Positions 20,827 through 31,687 of a DNA stretch of 64,000 nucleotides are shown here, one piece after another (the first letter of the stretch is position 1; every line of letters starts with the position of its first letter). Under the pieces are notes generated by a model. The model saw only the letters and a program-made list of their open reading frames with translations. It had not been told where the DNA came from and searched no databases. This stretch comes from Polynucleobacter aenigmaticus (GTDB taxonomy: Bacteria; Pseudomonadota; Gammaproteobacteria; Burkholderiales; Burkholderiaceae). The DNA lies in NCBI RefSeq assembly GCF_002206635.1, contig NZ_NGUO01000015.1, positions 1 to 64,000 on the forward strand, read 5' to 3'. The position numbers and the translations under genes were made by a program.

Positions 20827-21707
20827 ATGCGTTGCCAATTCGCTGGCAATAAATCATCCCAGTTCATGGTAAGGTCATTAGTCCAGTGGCTTGGGCAAAT
20901 CACTGTGTTATTTGAACCCTTTGCTAGCCAGGCTGCCCACCAGCTCAAAGAGCTATTTGCGATCAAATGATTTTGGCAGTGTGTCATTAACTCTAACTCT
21001 TGAATAACTGCATCACTCTTTTCAAGAGATTGGATAAAAGTGATTTTGTCTTGGTGGGGTAGATTTGCTTTCACCCAATCTAAGTCATCTGAAAATACAA
21101 AAAAATGGGTCTTCGGATTATTGTCTAGAAGTATTGCCATTCCCTGCTGATAGTAATCAAGCCCAATAAACCCATGCACCTTTGCTGCACTCGCTAGATG
21201 GACGTAGTCACCACGTCTTACATGGACCATGGCAGAGTTGCTTGCTTGAATTTGGTTTAGGTAGTTTTGGTAATGTGAATCTAATGCGGCTTTGGGATTC
21301 ACTTCTGACTGCAGTATTTTTTTTATCGACTCAAAATACCGATAAGACTGCCAATACCCCATGAGATACAGGTTTTGAGTTTTGAAGGTGGGTGCTTTTA
21401 ATAGGCTGGGGTCAAAACTGTAGGGGTTTTGTTCTAAATAAATGCAGGGGTTAATGGGCCACAGCTTCTGAAGGATTCGGCGAATATATTTGGACCTCTT
21501 TGGCGGAAAATCAAGTGTGATTAAAGCGCCCTTAGTATTTAATGCGGAGATTAGCAATTCTCTAGGGGTAACGTCGTCATAAGCCTTGGTAAACCAGCTT
21601 TGATCAAGTAGTAGGGAGGTTTGGTGCTGATGTGCTAGGGCTCTGGCAGTGGCATACTGAAACAGTTGGTTTCCTAGGCCGCCCTGGAGCTGTGCGATTA
21701 TGTTCAT
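20823..21707 (-). CDS. Alpha-1,2-fucosyltransferase (GT11)
   Basis: GT11 enzymes transfer L-fucose from GDP-fucose, usually in alpha-1,2 linkage to galactose. The 294-aa protein has the family N-terminus GGLGNQLFQYATARALA, the HVRRGDYVH motif near residue 157 that binds the donor phosphate, and the C-terminal NSSLSWWAAWLA block. It is antisense to the surrounding genes. GDP-L-fucose could come from manC-gmd-fcl at 54.4-58.1 kb. The linkage is inferred from family. Confidence 0.9.
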   Translation of the reverse strand: MNIIAQLQGGLGNQLFQYATARALAHQHQTSLLLDQSWFTKAYDDVTPRELLISALNTKGALITLDFPPKRSKYIRRILQKLWPINPCIYLEQNPYSFDPSLLKAPTFKTQNLYLMGYWQSYRYFESIKKILQSEVNPKAALDSHYQNYLNQIQASNSAMVHVRRGDYVHLASAAKVHGFIGLDYYQQGMAILLDNNPKTHFFVFSDDLDWVKANLPHQDKITFIQSLEKSDAVIQELELMTHCQNHLIANSSLSWWAAWLAKGSNNTVICPSHWTNDLTMNWDDLLPANWQRI

Positions 21708-21788
21708 AATTCTATAATTAGACCATCAGATGAGCTCAAGTGGGAGTCTTGTCGCCTAAAACTACATTCTTTGTATTTCAAGCTGAAT

Positions 21789-23012
21789 ATGACTCTTAAC
21801 CAATTGTTGCTGCTTGCTAAGAAACGCAAAGTCAAACTGCAGCGCTCATTCGAAAAACATCAATTTAATTGGCTCTTCAATTCAGAAAGTCTTTGCCAGC
21901 ATGATCTCATTCTTGCTGAAGCGGAAAGCGCACTTCAAAATAAGTCACCTCACGAGGATATAGAAACTTGCCTTAACTCACCCGACCCCCTAGTTCAGCA
22001 AGGAACTCGTTTGAGAATAGAGTTAGAAGCGCTCTTTAAAGATTGCATGGTTGGGACAAGTGACGAGCGCATCTTGATTCAAATTCCAGATGCACGTTTT
22101 TCGCCGGCAGGATATTCACTCTTCTCAAATTTGATGGAGAGCTTAAATTACATTGGCATCCCCGCAAGAGCACTGGGTTGGGAAGAGGAAACACAAACGG
22201 CTCTAGATCAATTTAAGCCTACTATTTTGCTCTCTAGCGATAACCATGAATATCTTCGTCGTATTGATTGGAAAGTTATTGCTCGGTATAAAGCAAGTGA
22301 ACGCTTACGTGTGGGATTAAGCGCTGCACTAGAGGAGTATGAGAGCACGCCGTTATTGCCGCGTCTCGCCTGGGCTCAACAGCATCAAATAGATTTTTAC
22401 TATAGCTACAGAGATGAAGATTACGTCACGAATCGGAAAGAATACCAACCATTTTTCGATGCGGGTTACCAAATTCTCTACATCCCATTTGGAGCGAATG
22501 TATTGCACTATTTTCCTGTTGCGGGATTTGAGCGCGACCTGAACTACGTCCTGATGGCCTCCCGAAAGCGCGAGCACATTGCTTATTTAAAAAATATTAC
22601 ATCCCAGTATTCTGGATTTCTTGATGGGCCTGGCTGGAAACAGGTGAAGCATTTTCAATTTAATCGAGAGCGAGATCGTTACATCTATGCACGCGCTAAG
22701 GTGGGATTGAATGTTCATCTTCCAGAGCAAATTGATTGGTCATGTGAATTAAATGAGCGCACATATCAACTAGCAGCATGCGGGGTTCCTCAGTTAATTG
22801 ATCACCCAATGCTACTTAACAAGGTTTTTGGATCGCAGTCTTTCTTTATTGCCGAGTCACCCGCTGAGTATCATGAATTATTTAAAGAGATCATGCGCGC
22901 TCCTGAGCTGGGGATTGAAAAAGCCCTATATGCTCAACGGGAAGTATTTGCTGGCCACACCACCTTTCATCGAGCTAAGTCCCTGATAGATCAGTTAAAA
23001 TTATCAAAATAA
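21789..23012 (+). CDS. CgeB-like glycosyltransferase family 1 protein
   Basis: The 407-aa protein (from the ATG at 21789; an in-frame ATG at 21771 is less likely) contains a segment typical of CgeB/DUF3880-type transferases: LNYVLMASRKREHIAYLKNI followed by RYIYARAKVGLNVHLPEQID and LNERTYQLAACGVPQLIDHP. The last two match the GT1-like C-terminal donor site in that family. The N-terminal half has an IQIPDARFSPAGYSLFSNLM segment that resembles a Rossmann strand. Substrate unknown. It precedes rfbB on the same strand by 57 bases. Confidence 0.7.
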   Translation: MTLNQLLLLAKKRKVKLQRSFEKHQFNWLFNSESLCQHDLILAEAESALQNKSPHEDIETCLNSPDPLVQQGTRLRIELEALFKDCMVGTSDERILIQIPDARFSPAGYSLFSNLMESLNYIGIPARALGWEEETQTALDQFKPTILLSSDNHEYLRRIDWKVIARYKASERLRVGLSAALEEYESTPLLPRLAWAQQHQIDFYYSYRDEDYVTNRKEYQPFFDAGYQILYIPFGANVLHYFPVAGFERDLNYVLMASRKREHIAYLKNITSQYSGFLDGPGWKQVKHFQFNRERDRYIYARAKVGLNVHLPEQIDWSCELNERTYQLAACGVPQLIDHPMLLNKVFGSQSFFIAESPAEYHELFKEIMRAPELGIEKALYAQREVFAGHTTFHRAKSLIDQLKLSK

Positions 23013-23069
23013 TCTTGTGTGTTCCTGGCTAATGGTGCGCATTTAAGTATTTGATGAATAAGGCAAAAA

Positions 23070-24128
23070 ATGATTTTAGTTACTGGTGGCGCTGGTTTTA
23101 TTGGTGGAAATTTTGTCCTCGATTGGCTAAAAGTACCAGGCAATGAGGGCGTTATTAATCTCGATAAGCTGACCTATGCTGGCAACTTGACTACTCTTGC
23201 ATCTTTGAAGGATGATTCGCGCCATATTTTTGTTCATGGCGATATTGGCGATAAAGCGCTTGTTAGTAAGTTATTGCATGAGCATCAACCTCGCGCTATC
23301 GTTAATTTTGCTGCTGAGAGCCATGTGGATCGTTCAATTCATGGACCCGCCGAATTTGTGGCTACCAACATTGTAGGCACCTTTAATCTCCTTGAATGTG
23401 CTCGTGATTATTGGAATGGATTAGATGACTCTGCGAAGAAGGCATTTCGCTTTCATCATGTATCCACTGACGAAGTCTACGGATCACTTTCTGCTACTGA
23501 TCCTGCATTTACAGAAACGAATTCATATGAGCCTAATAGTCCATATTCCGCATCTAAGGCCGCCTCGGATCATTTAGTGCGTGCCTGGTTTCATACCTAC
23601 GGTTTCCCGGTAGTTACCACCAATTGCTCCAATAACTACGGCCCATATCACTTCCCAGAGAAGTTGGTTCCTTTGGTCATTCTTAATGCGCTCAATGGCA
23701 AACCATTGCCTATTTATGGCGATGGTCAACAAATTCGTGATTGGCTCTATGTTGGCGATCATTGCGCGGCGATTCGTGAGGTGTTATCTAAAGGAGAATT
23801 GGGCGAGACCTACAATATTGGCGGCTGGAATGAAAAGGCCAATATTGATGTCGTGAAAACCATCTGCACGATTTTGGATGAGTTAAAGCCTCGTGCCGAT
23901 GGCAAGGCATATGTAGATCAAATTACTTACGTTAAGGATCGCCCTGGTCATGATCGTCGCTATGCCATTGACGCAAGCAAGGTTGAGCGTGAGCTCGGTT
24001 GGCGGCCTGTAGAGACCTTTGATACGGGCATTCGCAAGACTGTGCAATGGTATTTGGACAACCCCGTTTGGATTGAAGGTGTAGTAAGCGGCTCTTACCG
24101 TGACTGGCTTTCTAAGCAGTACAACTAA
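23070..24128 (+). CDS. rfbB: dTDP-glucose 4,6-dehydratase
   Basis: RfbB makes dTDP-4-keto-6-deoxyglucose, the second step to dTDP-L-rhamnose. The 352-aa short-chain dehydrogenase has the NAD loop [11 protein letters not shown] at residues 5-15, the AESHVDRSI motif, STDEVYGSL, and the catalytic [27 protein letters not shown] is also typical. It is the first gene of rfbBDAC. Confidence 0.97.
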   Translation: MILVTGGAGFIGGNFVLDWLKVPGNEGVINLDKLTYAGNLTTLASLKDDSRHIFVHGDIGDKALVSKLLHEHQPRAIVNFAAESHVDRSIHGPAEFVATNIVGTFNLLECARDYWNGLDDSAKKAFRFHHVSTDEVYGSLSATDPAFTETNSYEPNSPYSASKAASDHLVRAWFHTYGFPVVTTNCSNNYGPYHFPEKLVPLVILNALNGKPLPIYGDGQQIRDWLYVGDHCAAIREVLSKGELGETYNIGGWNEKANIDVVKTICTILDELKPRADGKAYVDQITYVKDRPGHDRRYAIDASKVERELGWRPVETFDTGIRKTVQWYLDNPVWIEGVVSGSYRDWLSKQYN

Positions 24129-24135
24129 AAAAGCC

Positions 24136-25095
24136 ATGAAAATTCTTGTATTTGGCAAAGATGGCCAATTAGGACATGCCTTCCAAGAAGAGTTGGATGC
24201 GCGTACCTCAGCTTTGCTTACAAAGCCTGTCGTTCAGTATGTTGGACGTTCTGAATGTGATCTTGCCGATGAAGAAGTGCTTAGTCGATTGCTCAATCAA
24301 TTTCAGCCCCATTTCATTATTAATGCTTCTGCTTATACGGCAGTGGATAAAGCGGAGACAGAATCCGATTTAGCTTTTGCAATTAATGCAAGAGCGCCAG
24401 AAATCATGGCACAATATGCTGCAGAGCATGGAGTTACCTTATTGCATTACTCGACAGACTATGTTTTTGATGGAGAGAAGTATGGCTTTTACTTAGAAAA
24501 TGACATTCGCAACCCCTTGGGTGTTTATGGCAAAAGTAAAGCTGCTGGAGAAGAGGCGATTGCTAGAGTATTTACCGACAAGACCACTGGTCAATACGCT
24601 ATTTTGAGAACAAGCTGGGTATATGGTGAGGGTGGTAATTTCATTCGCACGATTTTGCGTTTAGCTAAAGAACGTGAAGAGTTGAAAATCATTAGCGATC
24701 AATTTGGCGTTCCCACGAGTGCCCAGTGGTTGGCGCAAGTGAGTCTGAATTTAGCTCTAGATGAACATGCCCGATTAAGAAAATTCACATCGGGTATCTA
24801 TCATGCTGTTCCTACCGGAGAGACTACTTGGCATGGTTTGGCATGCCTGGCCGTGCAGGCGGCCTTGGCTGCTGGTGCCACTCTTAGGGCTAATCCAGGC
24901 ACTGTTAAACCTATTCTTGCAGTAGAGTACTCATTACCAGCCCCAAGACCCATGAATTCAATGATGTCCACAGATAAGCTTAATCAAGTCTTTGCAGGTC
25001 GGGGTGATGTGTCAGAATTGCAGCAACTGAATCAGCCGTGGGACGTTGCCGTCAAAGGCTATGTTGCTCAGTTAGCTCAAGATGGACTTATTTAG
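24136..25095 (+). CDS. rfbD: dTDP-4-dehydrorhamnose reductase
   Basis: RfbD carries out the last step, reducing dTDP-4-keto-rhamnose to dTDP-L-rhamnose. The product is 319 aa from the ATG at 24136, where [11 protein letters not shown] gives the nucleotide-binding loop. Catalytic YGKSKAAGE follows [10 protein letters not shown]. The frame is open 36 bases further upstream into rfbB, but those residues do not fit the family. It is 7 bases after rfbB. Confidence 0.96.
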   Translation: MKILVFGKDGQLGHAFQEELDARTSALLTKPVVQYVGRSECDLADEEVLSRLLNQFQPHFIINASAYTAVDKAETESDLAFAINARAPEIMAQYAAEHGVTLLHYSTDYVFDGEKYGFYLENDIRNPLGVYGKSKAAGEEAIARVFTDKTTGQYAILRTSWVYGEGGNFIRTILRLAKEREELKIISDQFGVPTSAQWLAQVSLNLALDEHARLRKFTSGIYHAVPTGETTWHGLACLAVQAALAAGATLRANPGTVKPILAVEYSLPAPRPMNSMMSTDKLNQVFAGRGDVSELQQLNQPWDVAVKGYVAQLAQDGLI

Positions 25096-25120
25096 AAAGC
25101 ACAAGATGGCGGTAAATAAA

Positions 25121-26044
25121 ATGAATCGTAAGGGCATTATTTTAGCTGGAGGGTCGGGCACTCGTTTGTACCCTGTTACCCAAGCGGTTTCCAAACAACT
25201 CATGCCCGTCTATGACAAGCCAATGGTCTATTATCCCTTGAGCACTCTAATGCTTGCAGGCATTCGGGATATTTTATTGATCTCTACGCCGCATGACGCC
25301 CCGCGATTCTCTGAGTTACTGGGAGATGGCTCGCAATGGGGTCTGAATATTGAGTATTGTGTCCAGCCCTCTCCAGACGGTTTGGCCCAAGCATTTACTT
25401 TGGGTAAGCATTTTGTAGGCAATCATCCAAGCGCTTTAGTATTGGGTGACAATATTTTCTATGGTCACGAGCTGGTTAATCAACTTGATAGTGCTCATGC
25501 GCGCAGTAGCGGGGCAACCGTGTTTGCCTATCATGTCACCGATCCAGAGCGTTATGGCGTTGTTGAATTTGATAAAGATTACAAGGCGCTTTCGATCGAA
25601 GAGAAGCCCCTTAAGCCCAGAAGTAATTATGCGGTAACGGGGCTGTATTTTTACGATAATCAAGTGTGTGATATTGCAGCCTCTATTAAGCCTAGTGCAC
25701 GTGGTGAGCTAGAAATAACCGACGTGAACCGCGTTTACCTCGAAAAGAATGAGCTCAGCGTAGAAATCATGGGTCGTGGTTTTGCGTGGTTAGATACCGG
25801 AACGCATGATTCACTATTAGATGCGGCAGGCTTTATCGCCACCTTACAAAAGCGCCAAGGTTTAATGGTGGCTTGTCCTGAAGAAATTGCTTATCGTCAA
25901 GGCTGGATCAGCGCAGAAGACGTCCTCAAAGTTGCCACCCATCTTAGCAAGAATAGTTACGGCCAATACCTGAGTAAGATTGTGCATGAGCTTAATACCT
26001 CCGCTCAACCCGTTTCCTTATCCAATAAGAAGATGATTGGATGA
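25121..26044 (+). CDS. rfbA: Glucose-1-phosphate thymidylyltransferase
   Basis: RfbA joins dTTP and glucose-1-phosphate to dTDP-glucose, the entry step of the rhamnose pathway, and is usually feedback-inhibited by dTDP-rhamnose. The 307-aa protein has the signature [20 protein letters not shown] and LGDNIFYG. I chose the ATG at 25121, five codons after an alternative ATG at 25106. Its last 4 bases overlap rfbC. Confidence 0.96.
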   Translation: MNRKGIILAGGSGTRLYPVTQAVSKQLMPVYDKPMVYYPLSTLMLAGIRDILLISTPHDAPRFSELLGDGSQWGLNIEYCVQPSPDGLAQAFTLGKHFVGNHPSALVLGDNIFYGHELVNQLDSAHARSSGATVFAYHVTDPERYGVVEFDKDYKALSIEEKPLKPRSNYAVTGLYFYDNQVCDIAASIKPSARGELEITDVNRVYLEKNELSVEIMGRGFAWLDTGTHDSLLDAAGFIATLQKRQGLMVACPEEIAYRQGWISAEDVLKVATHLSKNSYGQYLSKIVHELNTSAQPVSLSNKKMIG

Positions 26045-26607
26045 GCGCAACTTCCAAGCTACTAGTTACGTCGACAGCCATTCATGATGTGTTGGTTATC
26101 GAGCCCAGGGTATTTGGTGATGAACGTGGCTGGTTTACGGAATCTTTTAATGCTCAAGACTTTGCGGTGGCTACTGGTTTGAATGTGGAATTTGTGCAGG
26201 ACAATCATTCCTTTTCTCGTCAATGGACTTTGCGGGGCTTGCATTACCAGTTAGAGCAAACGCAAGGGAAGTTGGTGAGAGTGGTTGCGGGTAGTGTATT
26301 TGACGTTGCCGTGGATATTCGTAAGGATTCTCCAACATATGGCAGGTGGGCTGGTGTTGAATTGAGCGCTCAAAATCATAAGCAAATGTGGGTCCCGCCA
26401 GGTTTGGCGCATGGCTTTTTAGTTCTATCTGAGCCAGCAGAGTTTTTATATAAAACAACTGATTACTATCACCCTCAAAGTGAGGCGTGTTTAGCCTGGA
26501 ACGATCCAACTGTGGGTATCGAGTGGTCATTGCCGCAAGGCATTCTCCCCAATATGAATGCCAAAGATTCTGCTGGCTTATCGTGGGATGCGGCCCCTAA
26601 GTTTTAA
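26041..26607 (+). CDS. rfbC: dTDP-4-dehydrorhamnose 3,5-epimerase
   Basis: RfbC epimerises C3 and C5 of the 4-keto sugar. The 188-aa cupin-like protein shows [17 protein letters not shown], the catalytic-histidine region [18 protein letters not shown], and [15 protein letters not shown] with a YKTTDYY segment. The start overlaps the rfbA stop by 4 bases (ATGA), so it completes a translationally linked rfbBDAC set. Confidence 0.96.
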   Translation: MSATSKLLVTSTAIHDVLVIEPRVFGDERGWFTESFNAQDFAVATGLNVEFVQDNHSFSRQWTLRGLHYQLEQTQGKLVRVVAGSVFDVAVDIRKDSPTYGRWAGVELSAQNHKQMWVPPGLAHGFLVLSEPAEFLYKTTDYYHPQSEACLAWNDPTVGIEWSLPQGILPNMNAKDSAGLSWDAAPKF

Positions 26608-26648
26608 TTGAATTTAGATGTATTTTCAAAAGATAAGGTAATGCTCGC

Positions 26649-27680
26649 ATGAGCGCTTCTCCCAAAATTTTATTGGTAAAACTATCCTCTCTCGGGGATG
26701 TATTACATAACTTGCCGATTGTGTGGGATTTGCGTGCGCGTCTACCAGATGCTCAAATTGATTGGGTAGTGGAGGAGGGGTATGTTTATCTGTTAAAGCC
26801 CTTGTTATCACGGGATGGTTTCCGAGGAATTGATCGCATCATTCCTTTTGGTTTGCGTCGCTGGAAGAAAAATCTTTTTAGTTTGGGCACATGGAAAGAG
26901 TTTTTTGTATTTAGAAAAATACTCCAATCCACTACCTATGATGTATTGATTGAGACACAAGGTTTATTGAAGTCTGCAATTGTCTGTTCTTTGGCTAACA
27001 AGAGTTCAGATGCGGTGATTGCAGGGCTTGCTAATGCTACCGAGTTTTCAGGATATGAACCGCTTGCAAGAAGTTTATACAACCAGTCTGTTCAAGTCCC
27101 AGTCAAATGCCATGCTGTTGATCGATCACGTTGGGTGATGTGTTCAGCATTTGATTGGCCTTTACTTGAGCGCTCAAATGTTCCGCAGTTTTATCCCAAA
27201 AAGTTTATTGAAAATATCCCAAAGAGCGCTGTCCTAGGCCTGAGTCCTCCTTATGTCTTGTGCTTTCATTCAACGGCTCGGGAGGCGAAGCGCTGGGCAA
27301 ATGAACATTGGATCGCTTTAGGTAAAGATTTGGCTGCTCGTGGCTATCAAGTTATTTTCCCCTGGGGAAGTGCTGCAGAAAGGGCGGTCAGTGTTTTGCT
27401 TGCAGAGCAAGTATCAGGTAGTGTTGTGCCGCCTAGATTTTCTATCGAAGAAGCTTTCGCGGTCATTTCTGGCGCGGACTTAACAGTGGGTGTAGACACT
27501 GGCCTGACGCATTTAGCGGCAGTGCTAGATAAACCGACTGTGGAGATTTATTGTGATTCACCGCGCTGGAAGACTGAGGGTTACTGGTCGAATCGAATTT
27601 GTAACGTGGGCGATATAGAAACTCCGCCAACAGTGAAAGAGGTATTGGGTTCCTCACTGAAACTTCTGCAACAAACCTAA
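26649..27680 (+). CDS. waaC: Lipopolysaccharide heptosyltransferase I
   Basis: WaaC adds the first heptose to Kdo in the LPS inner core. The 343-aa GT9 enzyme starts with ILLVKLSSLGDVLHNLPIVW, whose aspartate is catalytic in the family, and has the ADP-heptose binding block GVDTGLTHLAAVLDKPTVEI near residue 282. The CFHSTAREAKRW segment near residue 200 resembles the WaaC heptose-1 site. It is 41 bases after rfbC and converges with tolC. WaaF (heptosyltransferase II) shares these motifs; the LSSLGDVLH start favours WaaC. Confidence 0.88.
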   Translation: MSASPKILLVKLSSLGDVLHNLPIVWDLRARLPDAQIDWVVEEGYVYLLKPLLSRDGFRGIDRIIPFGLRRWKKNLFSLGTWKEFFVFRKILQSTTYDVLIETQGLLKSAIVCSLANKSSDAVIAGLANATEFSGYEPLARSLYNQSVQVPVKCHAVDRSRWVMCSAFDWPLLERSNVPQFYPKKFIENIPKSAVLGLSPPYVLCFHSTAREAKRWANEHWIALGKDLAARGYQVIFPWGSAAERAVSVLLAEQVSGSVVPPRFSIEEAFAVISGADLTVGVDTGLTHLAAVLDKPTVEIYCDSPRWKTEGYWSNRICNVGDIETPPTVKEVLGSSLKLLQQT

Positions 27681-27691
27681 TCTTTTGGGAT

Positions 27692-29305
27692 TTAGCGTAG
27701 TAAGGTGTTGATGGAAATCAGGTCTTCATCCGACAATGCTGCCGCATGAGCTTTCAACTTAATTGCATTCAAAATCGTGTTGTAGCGCGCCTGCTGTAAT
27801 TGTGAGCGGGTAGTAATGACGATATCTAATGCGATCAAGACGTCAATATTAATTAAGGTACCCACCTGAAATCCTAGCTTGCTAGACTCTAGTGCTGATG
27901 TGGATGAGCGCTCTGCAGCTTCGTAGGCCTTGACACTCGCTAAGCCACCGTAAAAGCCAGTAAAGGCCGTGCGCGTACTTTGGGCAGCGGTACGGCGAGC
28001 ATTGTCGTAATTGGCTTTAGCTGCATCAAGTAGTGCTGCATTCTGACGAATCACGGAGCTATTAAATCCACCGGATACCAATGGGATTGTCATTTGCAAT
28101 GCAATGGTGTTGTTGTAAATGTTCGTTTGCGATGGTGTCAGGCTATTAGCTGTACCGTTTGAGGTGTTGTAACCCGCAGTGCCTACAAAATTAACTGAAG
28201 GGTAGTTCAATGCCTGGGAAGCTTTGTAAGTGCTCTCCGCTAAATTGACGGAGAGTTGGCCTGCCAAAACATTGAAGTTCGCTGTTTCTGCTTGAAGAAT
28301 CCAATCGTCTAATGTTTGACCTTTTGGCAACTGGGGATTAACGCTATCGGCAATCGGGATACCGTTGCTATCTTTATTTTTGGAGCGAGGGTCTTTGAGG
28401 ACGCCATCAATCTTGGCTTCTTTGGTGAGCAGCTTCAATGCGCCTACTGGGCGACCAACTAACTGCTCCAAAATTCCGCGTTTGACGATGAGGTCTGCTT
28501 GAGCAGTAATTTCTTGGGAGTTGGCAAGATCCAAAGCTGCTTGTGCAGTATTGACATCGACAATTGTGGCTAATCCAGCATCAAACTTCGCTTGGGCAAT
28601 ATCTAATTGTTGCTTAATTAAACCTTTTTTATTGCGATAAAGCTCAACGTTGTCTTGACTAGTGAGTGCATCAAAGTAAGCTTGCGAGACACGGATGATG
28701 AGATCTTGTTGCGCTAAGTAAAAGCGCATATCCGCAATTTTGGTATTTAAATCACCTTGTTTAAATGCTTCGAGGGCAGCAATATTAAAGACGGGCTGCG
28801 TCAGGGTGACGGTGTAGCTTTTCTGGTCATATACCCGAGTGCTTGGGTATGTGCTAGCATGAGCATTGCCTGCCGCATGTTGATAGTAGCGAGTTCCAAC
28901 GGGTACAGCAGCCGCTTGAGGGAGTAGTAATGACAGGCCTTGCCAATACAACTCTTTACTCGCTTGGTAGTTAAAGCGGGCAGCATTTAAAACGGGATCA
29001 CTAAACGCAGCCTCTTGGTACAGGCGAATGAGATCCGAAGCTTGTCCAGCATTAGCCGTGCCGTTTCCATTGAGGTTCGAGGGTGCGCTATTTGTGGGAA
29101 TAGCCTGCTTCGGGGCGATCACCATTTGTGGCGGCATATCTAGCCCAACTAAGGACTGAGCGCTCATTGGTATGGGTAGTGATGGCTTAGCCCCATTGGC
29201 GGCTTGCGCAAAGGTATTGGTTGAGATTACACCCAGCCCGAGCACCTGCCCCAGGATTAAACCTAAGGTACTGAGCTGTGAAAGGCGAAAACTGGCTGGG
29301 GTCAT
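27692..29305 (-). CDS. TolC family outer membrane efflux protein
   Basis: The 537-aa protein has an N-terminal signal sequence (ending near FAQA, residue 34) and two outer-membrane-efflux repeats. Typical helices and turns are visible: AQAKFDAGLATIVDVNTAQAALDLANSQ, here in the first repeat, and KLGFQVGTLINIDVLIALD in the second. Such proteins form a trimeric channel for type I secretion or multidrug efflux; the partner pump is not in the window. About 60 residues between the signal and the first repeat (rich in Ala, Pro, Asn) are unusual for TolC. Confidence 0.88.
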   Translation of the reverse strand: MTPASFRLSQLSTLGLILGQVLGLGVISTNTFAQAANGAKPSLPIPMSAQSLVGLDMPPQMVIAPKQAIPTNSAPSNLNGNGTANAGQASDLIRLYQEAAFSDPVLNAARFNYQASKELYWQGLSLLLPQAAAVPVGTRYYQHAAGNAHASTYPSTRVYDQKSYTVTLTQPVFNIAALEAFKQGDLNTKIADMRFYLAQQDLIIRVSQAYFDALTSQDNVELYRNKKGLIKQQLDIAQAKFDAGLATIVDVNTAQAALDLANSQEITAQADLIVKRGILEQLVGRPVGALKLLTKEAKIDGVLKDPRSKNKDSNGIPIADSVNPQLPKGQTLDDWILQAETANFNVLAGQLSVNLAESTYKASQALNYPSVNFVGTAGYNTSNGTANSLTPSQTNIYNNTIALQMTIPLVSGGFNSSVIRQNAALLDAAKANYDNARRTAAQSTRTAFTGFYGGLASVKAYEAAERSSTSALESSKLGFQVGTLINIDVLIALDIVITTRSQLQQARYNTILNAIKLKAHAAALSDEDLISINTLLR

Positions 29306-29425
29306 CTGATTCGATTACTTTTTATATGCCATGAAGTTTAAGGCTTATTTAAGTAAAGCGTCTTAATTGACCCTCATTTTGTCAAATCTCAAGATCATCT
29401 TCATCTACCCTATAAAATTACTCAT

Positions 29426-30277
29426 ATGGATCTAATTTTGCTAGGCAAAGCTTTAATACTGGGGATAGTCGAGGGCTTAACTGAGTTTTTGCCAATCTCT
29501 AGTACAGGGCATCTTATTTTGGTTGGTGACTTGCTCGACTTTAATGATGAGAGGGGGAAGGCCTTCGAGGTCATCATTCAGTTTGGTGCCATCTTGGCCG
29601 TGTGTTGGGAGTTCCGAGAAAAGCTCTGGAAGGTGACATCCACCATCAAGACAAGCGCCATCTCACGTCGCTTTGTGATCAACCTATTGATTGCCTCCAT
29701 TCCGGCAATGGGCTTAGCCTTTATCTTTGGAAAACACATCAAGGCGGTCTTATTTTCTCCTATCCCAGTTGCTACCGCCTTCATCGTTGGCGCACTAATT
29801 ATTTTCTGGGCTGAACGTCGACAAACCAAATTAGCTCACTCAGCGGGTAAATCCCATATTCAGTCGGTAGATGATCTGACCCCTTTAGATGCTTTAAAGG
29901 TGGGGTTGGCACAGTGTGCTGCTTTAATTCCGGGAACCTCTCGCTCAGGAGCAACCATTATTGGTGGCATGTTGTTTGGCTTGCCGCGTGCAGTAGCTAC
30001 TGAGTTTTCATTCTTCCTGGCTATTCCCGTTATTGGTGGTGCTACCGCTTATGAGTTGCTCAAGCTTTGGAAGAATCCCGTTTCCCTGTCTGGCGACTTT
30101 ACTTGGGCAATTGTGGTCGGATTTATTTCAGCGTTCATTTCAGCGTTTATTTGCGTGCGCTGGCTGATTCATTATGTCGCTGGGCATAACTTCATTCCCT
30201 TTGCTTGGTATCGCATTGTCTTTGGCGTACTGGTGTTGATAAGTGCATATAGTGGTTTAGTTGCTTGGTCGCATTGA
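29426..30277 (+). CDS. uppP: Undecaprenyl-diphosphate phosphatase UppP (BacA)
   Basis: UppP recycles the C55 lipid carrier used for peptidoglycan and O-antigen by removing a phosphate. The 283-aa integral membrane protein has the two signatures [20 protein letters not shown] near residue 15 and [15 protein letters not shown] near residue 172, which form the active site. About eight hydrophobic segments are visible. It is divergent from tolC and 41 bases before the DUF2721 gene. Confidence 0.96.
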   Translation: MDLILLGKALILGIVEGLTEFLPISSTGHLILVGDLLDFNDERGKAFEVIIQFGAILAVCWEFREKLWKVTSTIKTSAISRRFVINLLIASIPAMGLAFIFGKHIKAVLFSPIPVATAFIVGALIIFWAERRQTKLAHSAGKSHIQSVDDLTPLDALKVGLAQCAALIPGTSRSGATIIGGMLFGLPRAVATEFSFFLAIPVIGGATAYELLKLWKNPVSLSGDFTWAIVVGFISAFISAFICVRWLIHYVAGHNFIPFAWYRIVFGVLVLISAYSGLVAWSH

Positions 30278-30318
30278 TAGTGCTCTCACAAACTTAATAA
30301 AGAACAACAGGAATTTTT

Positions 30319-30777
30319 ATGGACGTATCAATAGACGCTATTACGAACAATATTCAACTGGCGCTTGCCCCAGTATTTTTGTTGACGGCGGTAGCCACCT
30401 TGATTAATGCTATTTCTGCTCGGCTGGCTAGGTCGGTTGATCGCATGCGCGCTATTCAACATCGGATTCAGGAGGGCAGCATTCAGGATCAAGCAGTTCT
30501 GATCCATATGATAAAAGAGGCGAATGAGGCAAAAGTTCGAGGTCGTCTTTGCACTGCTGCGATTTTCTTTGATGTATTGAGCGGCGTATTTATTTCATTA
30601 ACCGTCCTTGAGTTATTTTTCTTTCAGGCCGGAGCAGTGCGCTCTTTGCAGGCTACTTATGTCATATGGACTTTTGTGCTCGGCTTGATCTCCTTTATGA
30701 CTTCGCTATCTATCGTGCTGAGTGAGGTGGTTTATGCCTATCGCTCGGCTGGCTGGAATACGCCTTTTCCAAAATAA
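30319..30777 (+). CDS. DUF2721 family membrane protein
   Basis: The 152-aa protein has an N-terminal membrane segment ([20 protein letters not shown]), a basic, helical stretch beginning with [13 protein letters not shown], and two C-terminal membrane segments. The pattern matches DUF2721, a small membrane family with no known function. It is between uppP and trmB, all on the plus strand with short gaps, and a purine-rich AACAGGAA lies before the start. Confidence 0.85.
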   Translation: MDVSIDAITNNIQLALAPVFLLTAVATLINAISARLARSVDRMRAIQHRIQEGSIQDQAVLIHMIKEANEAKVRGRLCTAAIFFDVLSGVFISLTVLELFFFQAGAVRSLQATYVIWTFVLGLISFMTSLSIVLSEVVYAYRSAGWNTPFPK

Positions 30778-30800
30778 CCGTAGATAAAAATAAGCACTTC

Positions 30801-31598
30801 GTGAATATCACTAGAACCGATCGTATTCGCTCTTTTGTTTTAAGGGCAGGCAGAACAACCGCCGGACAACAGCGCGCAATGGATGAGCTGGGCCCCCAGT
30901 TCTTAATTCCGTTTCAGGATAAAGAGCTTAGCCTCCAAGAGGTATTTAAGGACTCTTCAAAAGCTAAGATTTTGGAGATTGGCTTTGGCATGGGGGAGAC
31001 CACCGCTAAAATTGCCGCCTTGCGATCTGAAGATGATTTTTTGGCAATTGAGGTTCATCCTCCTGGAGTTGGTGCTTTACTCAAGCTGATTGGTGAAAAC
31101 AATCTCACCAATTTGCGCTTGATTCGCCATGATGCAGTTGAGGTACTTGAAAAAATGATTGCGCCTAATTCTCTAGATGGCATTCATATTTACTTTGCAG
31201 ATCCTTGGCATAAAAAACGTCACCATAAGCGTCGACTCATTCAAGCGGAGTTTGTGAAATTATTAGTTTCTCGTTTAAAGCCTGGAGCCTATTTGCATCT
31301 GGCTACCGATTGGCATAACTATGCTGAGCAAATGCTCTTGGTCTTAAATGTGGAGCCGGCACTCATCAATACCTCTGTAGAGCAAATGCAGATAGAAACT
31401 TTTTCTGCGGCTGATGTGGCAAGTGAGATTGAGCTTGCGAAAGAATCCTTTAAAGAATTCAAGCCCACTCTTGAGCAACTCAATGCTAAGCATCCCGGGT
31501 ATGTGAATAGACCTTCATACAGACCAATTACCAAGTTTGAAAACCGAGGACTAAAGTTGGGTCACGGAGTTTGGGATTTGGTTTACAAGAAAAAGTAA
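30801..31598 (+). CDS. trmB: tRNA (guanine-N7-)-methyltransferase TrmB
   Basis: TrmB methylates N7 of G46 in the tRNA variable loop. The 265-aa protein starts at a GTG codon. Motifs are [18 protein letters not shown] for SAM binding and [17 protein letters not shown], the catalytic and tRNA-contact segment. The C-terminal [17 protein letters not shown] is typical. It converges with nusB across a terminator. Confidence 0.95.
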   Translation: MNITRTDRIRSFVLRAGRTTAGQQRAMDELGPQFLIPFQDKELSLQEVFKDSSKAKILEIGFGMGETTAKIAALRSEDDFLAIEVHPPGVGALLKLIGENNLTNLRLIRHDAVEVLEKMIAPNSLDGIHIYFADPWHKKRHHKRRLIQAEFVKLLVSRLKPGAYLHLATDWHNYAEQMLLVLNVEPALINTSVEQMQIETFSAADVASEIELAKESFKEFKPTLEQLNAKHPGYVNRPSYRPITKFENRGLKLGHGVWDLVYKKK

Positions 31599-31615
31599 TT
31601 TTGCGTTTGCCAATA

Positions 31616-31650
31616 AAAACTCTTGGGCTCTAATCGAGCGCAAGAGTTTT
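31616..31650. terminator. Bidirectional intrinsic terminator between trmB and nusB
   Basis: Inverted repeat AAAACTCTTG (31616-31625) and CAAGAGTTTT (31641-31650), with an inner GCTC/GAGC stem closing a short loop. A and T tracts flank the stem on either side, so it could stop transcription from both converging genes. Confidence 0.8.
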
Positions 31651-31687
31651 GGGCAACTGCAGATGCTATTTAGAAATTACCCTGCAT

